From Bacillota bacterium (GTDB taxonomy: Bacteria; Bacillota; Clostridia; Lachnospirales; Cellulosilyticaceae), in NCBI GenBank assembly GCA_023436395.1, contig JAEZJJ010000055.1, positions 1-8,230 on the forward strand: a stretch of DNA of 8,230 nucleotides. The letters run 5' to 3'. Below, in pieces: positions 1 to 7,580 of this stretch (positions within the stretch are counted from its first letter, which is position 1; each line of letters opens with the position of its first letter). The notes under the pieces are model-generated. The model ran no database searches and had not been told where the DNA came from. It saw only the letters and a list, made by a program, of their open reading frames with translations. The position numbers and the translations under genes were made by a program.

Positions 1-14
1 TTAAGCAAGGTCCG

Positions 15-291
15 ATAGGCAGGGTATACTGGGTAGGTTCCGCTATGTAGTCCAGCTAGGTGACTTACTTCCAGCTGCTGTCTCACTTCGTCAAGAGGCT
101 CTAAACTCATGCTACTTATGAACGACCGAAAACTCACATTCGCTCAGACACTCGGTCTAAACCCCATAAGTAGCATTTCGTTAAGAGCCTCTAGACTCCA
201 CTCCAAGGCATCTTCCAGTAAGCCCCCTAGCTTCCCTACCTAGCTACTGCTGGGCAATAAGTATCTGCTTGGTAGTTTACACCTCGCCTAT
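15..291 (-). ncRNA. Large structured non-coding RNA, copy A
   Basis: This is read on the minus strand. Nested helices, in window positions, are: 278-291 with 15-28 (closing helix with two G-U pairs and one A-C mismatch), 239-244 with 42-47, 217-232 with 54-69 (one G-A mismatch), 184-192 with 94-102, 165-176 with 109-120 (12 perfect pairs), and 152-157 with 124-129 around a 22-nt loop. The core at 42-244 aligns without gaps to copy B at 7264-7466. Joining segments are conserved (TGCCTTGGA, TAACGAA, GAGTTT, TGAGACAGCA, loop TGAGCG), while most helix sequences differ and still pair. G-U pairs form only in the minus-strand transcript. A promoter at 301-329 would start transcription almost at the closing helix. 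The 3' end and any terminator lie at or beyond the window edge. There is no open frame, and the function is unknown. The family may be raiA-like, judged only from size, ornate structure and clostridial setting. Confidence 0.85.
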
Positions 292-300
292 AAAGGAAAA

Positions 301-329
301 ATCATACTCAGAGCCTAATACATCATCAA
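301..329 (-). promoter_or_regulatory. Predicted sigma-A promoter of RNA copy A
   Basis: On the minus strand, TTGATG (324-329) and TATGAT (301-306) are separated by exactly 17 bases. The predicted start, about seven bases downstream near 294, falls at the first base pairs of the closing helix of RNA copy A (291). This agreement between two independent predictions supports a self-standing transcript. Confidence 0.6.
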
Positions 330-553
330 AAGCCATCCTTTTAAGTATTCTAAAAAGATGGGTTTTAATGATGTGATAAATACCTACAAGGGCTTTAAAC
401 ACAATTATTGCTTATTCATAGTAAAATGTTTAGCTTATTACGCCTATGATAACTATATATATTATTGGCAATCTGGTCATCTGCCCAACAATATGATAAA
501 AAGATGTCTATCCTCTTACCTTCCATACTTATCTCCCCCATATATAGGATTTT
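330..553. other. AT-rich intergenic stretch with no recognised gene
   Basis: This stretch separates the 3' end of the restriction operon from the promoter of RNA copy A. A 78-codon plus-strand open frame (358-594) has no ribosome binding site and runs into the gene on the other strand, so it is not called. I see no strong hairpin plus U-run that would mark the operon terminator. A weak GGCA/TGCC hairpin near 467-485 is the only candidate. Confidence 0.5.
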
Positions 554-976
554 TTAATTATATTCTTTTATTTGTTGTAATATACTCAAGATAATGTCTG
601 TATAATATCTCCCATGAGTCCTATTAGTATCTTTAACACTATCTAAAATAATTTTACTTTCATCATTAAAGATCACTTCTAATATACTTGAGTTAATATA
701 GTTATCCTCTTCACTATTTTCCATATAATTAACTTGCTTAATATTTTTATATGATTTTATTTCAACTCTTATTTCATTTAGTTTGTCTTGTTGATAAATG
801 CTTATTACTTGATTTTTTTCAAAACTATGGATGATAATTTTTCTATCTGTAAATAAATTTTGAAAATATACTTCTCTATCAGATGCTATTAATTTTTTAG
901 CCCTTATAAGAAATTGCCTTAATGCCCTATCTTCCCACTTGATTACTTTTATAAGTTCATCTATTGCATATTTCAT
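554..976 (-). CDS. Unrecognised 140-residue protein, last gene of the hsd operon
   Basis: I do not recognise this family. The start at 976 is preferred over the ATG at 1006, because AGGGGGAG (983-990) lies six bases upstream of 976, while the earlier ATG has no Shine-Dalgarno site. The protein would be soluble and cytosolic, with no signal peptide or membrane segment. Its predicted shape is a charged helix (about residues 4-31), five or so strands (about 47-113, including KIIIHSF, NEIRVEIKSY, SILEVIF and SKIILDS), then a C-terminal helix (about 122-139). Strands capped by a last helix resemble a PH-like fold, but that is inference only. It begins 46 bases after the hsdS stop, in the same direction and with no visible terminator between, so co-transcription is likely. 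A role tied to restriction (control, anti-phage accessory, immunity) is possible but unproven. It is more AT-rich than hsdR. Confidence 0.75.
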   Translation of the reverse strand: MKYAIDELIKVIKWEDRALRQFLIRAKKLIASDREVYFQNLFTDRKIIIHSFEKNQVISIYQQDKLNEIRVEIKSYKNIKQVNYMENSEEDNYINSSILEVIFNDESKIILDSVKDTNRTHGRYYTDIILSILQQIKEYN

Positions 977-1022
977 ATATCTCTCCCCCTTACTTACTGC
1001 ATTCATCTTATTATTCTAACCA

Positions 1023-2333
1023 TTATAGTTTTTCTTTTAATACTTCTTTTAGTAATTCAATAGCACTTTCTTCCTCAGGATTATTAGTACCAAGTTCCCC
1101 ACGAAAAGCACGTGCAAGAATAGCCTTTTTCATAAGGTCTATTTTTTCAATAATATTACAAAGCTCTTGTGCTTGTTGTTCACTGGCTAATAATTTATCT
1201 AAAATACATACAATTTCTTCTTGCTCTCTAATATTAGGAACTTTTATTGGTACATCCAAGAATAAATTTCTATTTAATGTAGGAACAGCTGTACTTGAAC
1301 TATATGTCTTAAAATCAAATGTCATCAAATAATAATATATATATTTAGGCACATTGCCAAATAATTTTTGAGAGTATAATGTTGTATTAAGTGGCCAAAA
1401 ATCATTTTCTATATAATGTACCCTTCCTATTGTTCCACTTCGTCCTGTGACAATACCTGGCCCTTGTACTTTCCTTTCATTATGGGTATCTATAATTCCA
1501 CTTGAAGAAACTAACGGATATTCTCCACTTATACGACTTTGAGCTGGCAAATCGTATCCTCTTTTTAGCAAGCAAAACTCTTTAAATGGTTTCTTTTCCC
1601 AACTATCAAAACTCACACCATTTTCCTCACGCCATTTTGCAGTAAGTTCTCCTGTAAAAGCTTTATGCAAGATAGCTGCTTTGCGATTTTCAAAGGAATC
1701 TAAAGCATTTTGCACAAGTTCTTTTGCTGCATCTAATTTTTCAAAAAGAGATTCAAGCCTCTCTACAATACGTTGCTGCTCTGCAAGTGGAGGAAGTGGA
1801 ACTTTAAACTCTGCTATTCTAAATAATGCTAATTTAGCTTGCGTAGTGGCTAATGTTGAATCCTTTATTTGATGCTGTAATTGATCAGATTTAAGCAAAT
1901 ACATTAGATACTTTTTATCTGTTCCTGATAATTGAGTAATTTTTGCTGCGTTTTCTGTCAAGTTAGCTCCATCCAATTCTATTGGAATAATTCCTACTTT
2001 TCCAATTGTCCCCGCGATTGATATATACACATCTTCACATGAAATAGTATAGTTATTTATCAGTTTCTGTGTATCTTTGTTTAAATATTTAACGTTATCT
2101 ACATCAATTGTAAGTTCCTTAAAATCTGTTACCCTTATATATGGACAATCTGTCTTTTCTTCTATTAAAAAATGTCCCTTAGGTAATCTCTTTCCTCCCT
2201 TAACTTGAGATAAATTTCCTAGTCTAGTCCATACCCAATTACTGGGCACCTCATATGGCTGTTCTTCTTCTTTTACTACTGCCTGTTCTAATAAATCTTC
2301 TAGTGACAAATACTCTTTCTTTCCTTTTGCCAT
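1023..2333 (-). CDS. hsdS: Type I restriction-modification specificity subunit HsdS
   Basis: HsdS is the DNA-reading subunit. It joins two HsdM to form the methylase and also two HsdR to form the restriction enzyme. The 436 residues show the classic doubled layout: first target recognition domain at about 30-178, central conserved helix at about 179-232, second recognition domain at about 245-362, and distal conserved helix at about 363-415. The helices carry a visible internal repeat: PPLAEQQRIVERLESLFEKL (181-200) matches PNIREQEEIVCILDKLL (366-382), and KAAILHKAFTGEL (218-230) matches KKAILARAFRGEL (402-414). Each half reads one part of a split target; the target cannot be deduced here. 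The ATG at 2333 shares one base with the hsdM TAA, with AGGTGG nine bases upstream. Length is normal and both halves are intact. There is no second hsdS or inverted partial copy in view, so no shuffling cassette is apparent. Confidence 0.97.
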   Translation of the reverse strand: MAKGKKEYLSLEDLLEQAVVKEEEQPYEVPSNWVWTRLGNLSQVKGGKRLPKGHFLIEEKTDCPYIRVTDFKELTIDVDNVKYLNKDTQKLINNYTISCEDVYISIAGTIGKVGIIPIELDGANLTENAAKITQLSGTDKKYLMYLLKSDQLQHQIKDSTLATTQAKLALFRIAEFKVPLPPLAEQQRIVERLESLFEKLDAAKELVQNALDSFENRKAAILHKAFTGELTAKWREENGVSFDSWEKKPFKEFCLLKRGYDLPAQSRISGEYPLVSSSGIIDTHNERKVQGPGIVTGRSGTIGRVHYIENDFWPLNTTLYSQKLFGNVPKYIYYYLMTFDFKTYSSSTAVPTLNRNLFLDVPIKVPNIREQEEIVCILDKLLASEQQAQELCNIIEKIDLMKKAILARAFRGELGTNNPEEESAIELLKEVLKEKL

Positions 2334-3796
2334 TACATGTCACCACCTAAGCTTTTGAGTTCTTTTACGACACTCATGATTAGGTCCATAGCCTCTTCTA
2401 GCTGAGCTACGATTTCTTCTCCACTTTCAATAGGATCTTGTAAGTCTTCGTAGTCTAGTACGCTTTCATCTCTGATAAGTCCTAGGTCTAAGCTATCGTT
2501 TTTCTCTTTGATTTGCTCTCTTGTAAAGACTGAGAAGCGTTCATCTTCTACTTTGCTTCTATCTTCTGCTGTATAGGCTTTAATAAAGTTTTCAAAATGC
2601 TCTGCTTTAAGGGGGTTAGTCTTCCCAAAGCTTGGCATATTGGTACGCATATCGTAGATCCAAACTTCTTTAGTATTATCTTTCTCTGTAGTTCCTCTAG
2701 TGAAGAAAAGAACATTGGTTTTTACCCCTTGTGCATAGAAAATACCTGTAGGTAATCTTAAAATGGTGTGAAGATTACATTTATCCATTAAGTCAGCTCG
2801 TATAGAGGCTCCATCACCATCTGCAAAAAGAACGTTATCGGGAAGGACTACTCCTGCTCTTGCTTTTCCTGTGGTACGAAGGCTTCTATAAATATGTTGT
2901 AAGAAGTTGAGTTGTTTATTAGAAGATGGGTAAGTCAGGTCATCACGTGTAGTACGTTCACCTCCTTTTTTAGTTCCAAAAGGGGGGTTAGTAAGGACTA
3001 CATCATAGCCTTTCATTTGTTTGCCCATATTAGAAAGGGTATCTCCTAAGTAAATTTGCCCTTCAATGTCATGAAGCATGGCGTTCATTAGGGCTAGTCT
3101 ATGAGTATCGTGTACTAATTCACACCCTGTGAAAGCTTCTTCTCTTTGAAAGTCTTGCATATCTGCATCTAGTTCAAATAGATTATCTGTGTGCTTTTTA
3201 ATATGTTGGTCTGCTGCAATCATAAAGCCAAAGGTACCACAAGCTGGGTCATTACATCTTTCTCCTGGCTGTGGGTCTATAAGCTCTGTAATAATGTCAA
3301 TAAGCACACGTGGAGTAAAGTATTGGCCTGCCCCTGATTTTTTCTCATTGGCATTTTTCTCAAGAAGTCCTTCATAAAGGTTTCCTAATCCTTCTTCTTT
3401 AGCAGAGTACCAGTCTAATTCATCAATAGATTTAATAATCTTCTCTAGGTTCTTTGGCTCTTCGATATTACTTCTGCTTCCTGCATAAATCTCACGAATA
3501 CGCCCTGTACAATACTCTCCAAACTCGCTTAATAGCGTATTATAATATTTTTTAAGTTCTAGTCCTTGCAATTTAGAAAAATATTCCCATGTATAGCTTT
3601 CTATAGCCAGTGATTCTGTACGTGTTTCATCTTTAATAATACTTTTAGTGATATTTTCTTCTTGTCCTGTTTCATTCATCATTTTGAGGAACAAGATGTA
3701 AGTAAGCTCTGTTACGTACTGATGATAAGTAATGCCATCATCACGTAATACATTACATAAGTTCCATAGTTTTGATACAATTTCTTGATTGGTCAT
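2333..3796 (-). CDS. hsdM: Type I restriction-modification DNA adenine methyltransferase HsdM
   Basis: HsdM transfers a methyl group from SAM to adenine N6 at the site chosen by HsdS, protecting host DNA. The 487 residues contain an N-terminal helical domain (about 1-140), the motif X region GQYFTPRVLID (157-167), SAM-binding motif I DPACGTFGF (183-191) and catalytic motif IV NPPF (270-273). The block DLMDKCNLHTILRLPTGIFY (335-354), continuing through AQGVKTNVLFF, matches the EcoKI HsdM I recall almost word for word, which places this in type IA. It is somewhat shorter than EcoKI HsdM (about 529). Motif I is odd: residue 189 is Phe, where DPAxGTGGF is usual. Codon reading confirms TTT there. 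Whether SAM binding is altered is unknown; the rest is intact. The ATG overlaps the hsdR stop (ATGA), with AGGAG six bases upstream, so the genes are translationally coupled. Confidence 0.98.
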   Translation of the reverse strand: MTNQEIVSKLWNLCNVLRDDGITYHQYVTELTYILFLKMMNETGQEENITKSIIKDETRTESLAIESYTWEYFSKLQGLELKKYYNTLLSEFGEYCTGRIREIYAGSRSNIEEPKNLEKIIKSIDELDWYSAKEEGLGNLYEGLLEKNANEKKSGAGQYFTPRVLIDIITELIDPQPGERCNDPACGTFGFMIAADQHIKKHTDNLFELDADMQDFQREEAFTGCELVHDTHRLALMNAMLHDIEGQIYLGDTLSNMGKQMKGYDVVLTNPPFGTKKGGERTTRDDLTYPSSNKQLNFLQHIYRSLRTTGKARAGVVLPDNVLFADGDGASIRADLMDKCNLHTILRLPTGIFYAQGVKTNVLFFTRGTTEKDNTKEVWIYDMRTNMPSFGKTNPLKAEHFENFIKAYTAEDRSKVEDERFSVFTREQIKEKNDSLDLGLIRDESVLDYEDLQDPIESGEEIVAQLEEAMDLIMSVVKELKSLGGDM

Positions 3797-6700
3797 AATA
3801 TACTCCTGTCATCATATAAATAATCGTTTACTTCTTCAATAATCGCTTCTAACTCATTCTTAAACACCTTATCTATGCGCTTAAACCCACCTTGTGATTT
3901 AAAAGCACCTGTCTCAAAGGTATCCTTCGTTAGAATATTTTCGTTAATTAGATGATTTTCTATCCGTTTCAGCCAGTCTAATTCCATCTTGCTAAAGTTA
4001 TGATTCTTCTTAAGCTTTACAATAGCCTTTTGAATACGCTCCTTATGGCTAATAAGTGGGCTTCCTAATGCTTGCTGGCGAATAAGACTAATGATGTCTG
4101 CTGCAATCTCTTCATTTTTAAGCTCTGCCCACGCCGTATTAAGCTGTTTCTCTGTAAATTTATGCCTATCCAACTCTAGAATAAGGCTCTTTAGCCCTTC
4201 CCTAGTCAGTTCTTTTGGTCTTGTACAAACGATATTAAGGGCAGCTATTTGGTTCATGTTTTCTGTGATAAAGGTCTTGAACTCTTCTAGATAATCCTCT
4301 GGTTTCACACCTGAGCCATAGCCTCTACTATGTTCACGAATCTCATCAGCTTTATCTGAAATCACCACAGGGTGAGTGGCAAAATTAATGCTTTCCTTGA
4401 AAATCTCAAAGACTTCCTGAACATCTTTTAAGTATTTTTTAGCTTCATTAGGCTTCATTTCTCTAAGTTTCTCCATAAAAGTCTTAGGTGTTTGTCCTTC
4501 TGCTATACTTTTAAAGTGCTCTAATTGTTTGTCACTCATCTTTTTACTTTTACGTTGCAATTTTGCCACAATCATATCAATTTGATTTTTTAGCTTATCC
4601 TCTGTCTCAGTTACCTCTAAACCGTTCATCAAATCCTCAAAAGTTGCTGATTTACTTGCCACTACTGGTTTCATAGTACTTACTGCTTGTAAAGACTCAT
4701 AAACACCTACTGGATCATAGATTTCAAAGTGAGTCTTCCCAATAGCTGGACATAAACGAGTGGCACGCCCTAGCATCTGTTCAAAGAGAATCCTTGATTT
4801 TACTCTTCTCATAAAGACTAAGGTATTAATCTCAGGTACATCTATCCCCGTAGTAAGCAAATCTACCGTTACAACAATATTAGGATATTTTTCATTCTTA
4901 AAACGCTTAATTGCCTCTAGTATCTTTTTCTTGTTGCCTCCACCTACTGAGCCCGTAATTTTCATAACAGCTTCGCTATCTACCCCATATCCTTCATAAA
5001 TTTCTTTTAAAATTTTAACTATGGTGTCAGCATGGGCATCATCTACAGCAAAGATTAAGGTTTTTCCTTCTCCCTCTGGATTAATATCACTTGCAATCTC
5101 TTCTAGTACTGTGCGATTAAAATTCTCCGTAATGACTTGCTTATTAAACTTGTCCACATCAAATTTTAGTTCATCTTCTAGTGCATCACTATTAATGATT
5201 TCTCCTGTAGTTGGGTCATAAATAGGGACAACCTCACCTTTTTCATAGCGAATCCCCTCTGTACTGAGCTTGGTTTTAATAATATGAGGCGCATCATGGT
5301 CTACTAAATAACCTTCAATGACCGCTTCACGATAACTATAACTAAATACAGGTTTCCCAAATATTTGAGTCGTATGTAAAGCCGGTGTTGCTGTAAGTGC
5401 TACCTTTACTGCATCGAAGTATTCAATGACCGTACGGTATTTACTCATATAATCTTCCTGATTACGATATAAGAGCTCATCCTCTCCCATTTCTTTATCT
5501 AGTATATATCCTCTATGGGCTTCATCTATTACAATTAAATCATAGTCTGAAACAGCAGGCATACTATCAGAATCATTATACATAATGCGCTTCACTAAGC
5601 TTTGTACTGTTGCCACATGGATTTTAGTTTCTCTATCAATATCCTTTTCCTCAAGCCCTTTGATATTATAAATCTCGTCTAGTGTCATAAGGTCTTCTAT
5701 CTTAACTTCTTTAAATACATCCTGGGTTTGTTCCCCTAATGCTGTACGGTCTACTAAGAATAATACTCTATTAAAACGTGTGCTCTTAATCATCCTATAA
5801 ATAAGGCCTAATAGAGTACGTGTCTTTCCTGTACCTGTTGCCATTGACAGTAACACATTGTCTTGCCCTTCTATAATAGCCTGCTCAGCCGCTTCAATAG
5901 CTTTGATTTGATAAGGTCTTAAATTAAGCCCACCTTGGTCTCTTAATAAATCATAGGAAGTATGCTGAAGCTTTTCATTTGCCTTTTCTATCTCTTTTTC
6001 TAATAATGCCATTATGCCCTCAGGACTCATCCAGCCTTGCTGAGCTTTTGGAATATTGGAATTAATGCGGGTATCTAAAAACCATATTCCTGACTTAATT
6101 TCTAACTGCTTAAGATACTTTCTTCCATTGGTTGCAAAGAGAAAAGGAACTTTATATTCTCCCCAGTTATCAACAATGTAAGCCTTATCTTCTTCACGAA
6201 TTTGCTTTGCATAGTCTCTGCATTGATAGTCAATAACAGAGGGAATATCTACATGATAGCGTTTGGCTTCTACAATGCCTACTAGCTTAGTCCCTACAAA
6301 CAAGGCATAGTCTATATATCCCCTATCCCCTACTGTAGAGTTAGTAGGCCATTCTGCAATAGCTAGATTTTTCCCTTTTTGCGGTCTGGTTCCTTTTGAG
6401 TAACGAATCGCTTTGGTATCTGCTTCCCAGCCTACTTGTCTTAACTGCTCATCAATAAGATACCTGGTCTGCTTTTCATCAAGCTGTACTTTTGAAGCAG
6501 CCTCTTTTGCCCTTTTGCGGCGTTCTTCCTTTTGAGCAACGTCCCCTTCTGGTGTTGCTATGGTCCCCTGCTTCATGAGGCGCTCAATCTCTGCTTCTTT
6601 TTCTGCAATGAGTGCTTTATAGTCCATGCTATGACTATGGTCTTCAGGCATAATAAAATAAGGGGTAACAAATTGATAATCCCCATAAGTCTCCATAAAC

Positions 6701-7050
6701 CATGCCCCTAGCTTAAAAGCAGCTTCTACAAGTATCCTTGCTTGCTGAGTAGATTCATAGCCATCATGTACAGCTTTATTTCTATGAATACGAAGAATAA
6801 ATAAGATATCTTCTATTTCTTGTGGCAGTAGCCCTTCCCCTTTAAGTACCTTGATTCGATTAGCATGTGTGTTCTCATTCTCTGGTGGCAAAATACCATC
6901 TAAATCAAACATCATATTAACAAGCTTCTCTGCAAATAATCCTGCCTTAATCATGGATGTATTAGAATCTACAAACATATAATCTTCAGCATTTTCCCCA
7001 AGCTGTGCAAGTATCGGCCATTTTTCCTGTAAGAATGAAAAATTAGACAT
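3793..7050 (-). CDS. hsdR: Type I restriction enzyme motor and nuclease subunit HsdR
   Basis: HsdR pulls DNA past the enzyme using ATP and cuts unmethylated foreign DNA. The 1085 residues carry, in order: an N-terminal helical domain (about 1-135) including the DUF4145-like stretch RIHRNKAVHDGYES (87-100); a charged linker (about 145-190); a PD-(D/E)xK nuclease with D247 (YIDYAL) and E261-A-K263; Walker A ATGTGKT (404-410); the DEAH box (509-512) followed by RGYILDKE; LTATP (552-556); NIVVTVDLLTTGIDVPE (724-740); motif VI QMLGRATRL (758-766); and a C-terminal helical assembly domain. All key residues are present. The similarity to EcoKI HsdR, as I remember it, is strong throughout, so this is type IA. 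It is slightly shorter, mainly in the N-terminal coiled linker. The start at 7050 has GGGGGA about six bases upstream. It is the first gene of the operon, and no frameshift is seen. Confidence 0.98.
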   Translation of the reverse strand: MSNFSFLQEKWPILAQLGENAEDYMFVDSNTSMIKAGLFAEKLVNMMFDLDGILPPENENTHANRIKVLKGEGLLPQEIEDILFILRIHRNKAVHDGYESTQQARILVEAAFKLGAWFMETYGDYQFVTPYFIMPEDHSHSMDYKALIAEKEAEIERLMKQGTIATPEGDVAQKEERRKRAKEAASKVQLDEKQTRYLIDEQLRQVGWEADTKAIRYSKGTRPQKGKNLAIAEWPTNSTVGDRGYIDYALFVGTKLVGIVEAKRYHVDIPSVIDYQCRDYAKQIREEDKAYIVDNWGEYKVPFLFATNGRKYLKQLEIKSGIWFLDTRINSNIPKAQQGWMSPEGIMALLEKEIEKANEKLQHTSYDLLRDQGGLNLRPYQIKAIEAAEQAIIEGQDNVLLSMATGTGKTRTLLGLIYRMIKSTRFNRVLFLVDRTALGEQTQDVFKEVKIEDLMTLDEIYNIKGLEEKDIDRETKIHVATVQSLVKRIMYNDSDSMPAVSDYDLIVIDEAHRGYILDKEMGEDELLYRNQEDYMSKYRTVIEYFDAVKVALTATPALHTTQIFGKPVFSYSYREAVIEGYLVDHDAPHIIKTKLSTEGIRYEKGEVVPIYDPTTGEIINSDALEDELKFDVDKFNKQVITENFNRTVLEEIASDINPEGEGKTLIFAVDDAHADTIVKILKEIYEGYGVDSEAVMKITGSVGGGNKKKILEAIKRFKNEKYPNIVVTVDLLTTGIDVPEINTLVFMRRVKSRILFEQMLGRATRLCPAIGKTHFEIYDPVGVYESLQAVSTMKPVVASKSATFEDLMNGLEVTETEDKLKNQIDMIVAKLQRKSKKMSDKQLEHFKSIAEGQTPKTFMEKLREMKPNEAKKYLKDVQEVFEIFKESINFATHPVVISDKADEIREHSRGYGSGVKPEDYLEEFKTFITENMNQIAALNIVCTRPKELTREGLKSLILELDRHKFTEKQLNTAWAELKNEEIAADIISLIRQQALGSPLISHKERIQKAIVKLKKNHNFSKMELDWLKRIENHLINENILTKDTFETGAFKSQGGFKRIDKVFKNELEAIIEEVNDYLYDDRSIL

Positions 7051-7117
7051 TCTTTTCCCCCTGCTCCTCTATTACTCATTAAATTTTATTAGATTCTTGT
7101 CTTATACCCATTATTTT

Positions 7118-7146
7118 ATCATAAATGGTTTCTTTTTTCTTCTTAA
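7118..7146 (-). promoter_or_regulatory. Predicted promoter of the hsdRMS operon
   Basis: On the minus strand, TTAAGA (7141-7146) and TATGAT (7118-7123) are 17 bases apart. Transcription would start near 7111, giving a leader of about 60 bases before the hsdR ATG at 7050. The -10 box is good (5 of 6) and the -35 box is fair (4 of 6). The surrounding sequence is very AT-rich, so chance matches are possible. No operator or control-protein box was recognised. Confidence 0.45.
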
Positions 7147-7252
7147 TATTAATGTATTCTTTATTCCTATATATTCCTTTTATTTATCCTATTCTTTTGT
7201 AGTACTTAGAAACCTGAGGATAGTTGATAACAGTTTTTTTATAGTTGTTTTT

Positions 7253-7477
7253 ACCCATTAGTAGCCAAGGCGGGAGAGTATGTGGATTGGTGAAGGGTGC
7301 CTTGGAAACAAGCTTAGTAGCTCTTAACGAAGTAGCCCTTATGGGTTTTAGGCTGAATGTTTGAGCGCTAGCGAGTTCTCAGCCGTTCATAAGGGCTACG
7401 AGTTTAGAGCTACTTAGCGACTTGAGACAGCAACCGTAACCAATACACATACTCGGACGACTTGGCGGTACTTGGTC
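7253..7477 (+). ncRNA. Large structured non-coding RNA, copy B
   Basis: This is a paralogue of the RNA at 15-291, in opposite orientation. Nested helices are: 7264-7269 with 7461-7466, 7276-7291 with 7439-7454 (9 pairs, one G-A, 6 pairs), 7316-7324 with 7406-7414 (9 perfect pairs), 7332-7343 with 7388-7399 (12 perfect pairs), and 7351-7356 with 7379-7384 around a 22-nt loop. Between the second and third helices lies an exactly symmetric 24 by 24 internal loop holding TGCCTTGGA on one side and TGAGACAGCA on the other. Element sizes equal those of copy A everywhere in the core. The A-only closing helix has no clear counterpart, so this copy may be shorter. Ends are estimates. TATAGT (7240-7245) could be a -10 box, but no matching -35 is seen, and there is no clear terminator. 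It is transcribed away from hsdR, so it is not a leader of that operon. Confidence 0.85.
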
Positions 7478-7580
7478 ATTACTCTATATTTAGCCTATTT
7501 CCCCTCTTCTGTCTTTTTATATTTAGGCAGTAACCGATCTCTCTACTATATCCTATACAGTATTACTCATTTTTTATATA

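Noticed and set aside
1..291. Left palindrome as a simple rho-independent terminator or transposon inverted repeat
   Set aside because: The palindrome is only the core of a larger multi-helix fold shared with 7253-7477, with conserved loops and no U-run. Terminal inverted repeats or a transposase are absent.
358..594. Plus-strand 78-codon frame
   Set aside because: It has no Shine-Dalgarno site, overlaps the 3' end of the minus-strand gene, and has a Tyr/Ile-rich composition expected from AT-rich non-coding DNA.
964..1332. Plus-strand open frame of 122 codons
   Set aside because: It is a shadow antisense to hsdS and the 140-residue gene, with no ribosome site and a composition mirroring the true genes. 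The same reasoning removes the plus-strand frames at 1681, 3189, 4091, 4760, 5021 and 7665.
1023..2333. Phase-variable hsdS shuffling system
   Set aside because: Only one full hsdS is present. I saw no silent partial hsdS, inverted repeats or site-specific recombinase in the window.
42..7466. The two RNA copies as recombination repeats that could invert the restriction operon
   Set aside because: Helix sequences have drifted and the longest identical stretches are about 10-11 bases, too short for efficient homologous recombination. No recombinase gene is in view.
7253..7477. RNA B as a riboswitch or leader controlling a downstream gene
   Set aside because: It is transcribed away from hsdR, and the next gene on its right (7581-7907) is on the opposite strand, so no adjacent gene could be controlled in cis.
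7253..7477. Group I or group II intron, RNase P, tmRNA or SRP RNA identity for the paired RNAs
   Set aside because: Expected conserved cores (intron domain V or P7 patterns, RNase P GAGGAAAGTCC, the SRP tetraloop region) are not present, and the size is wrong for most.
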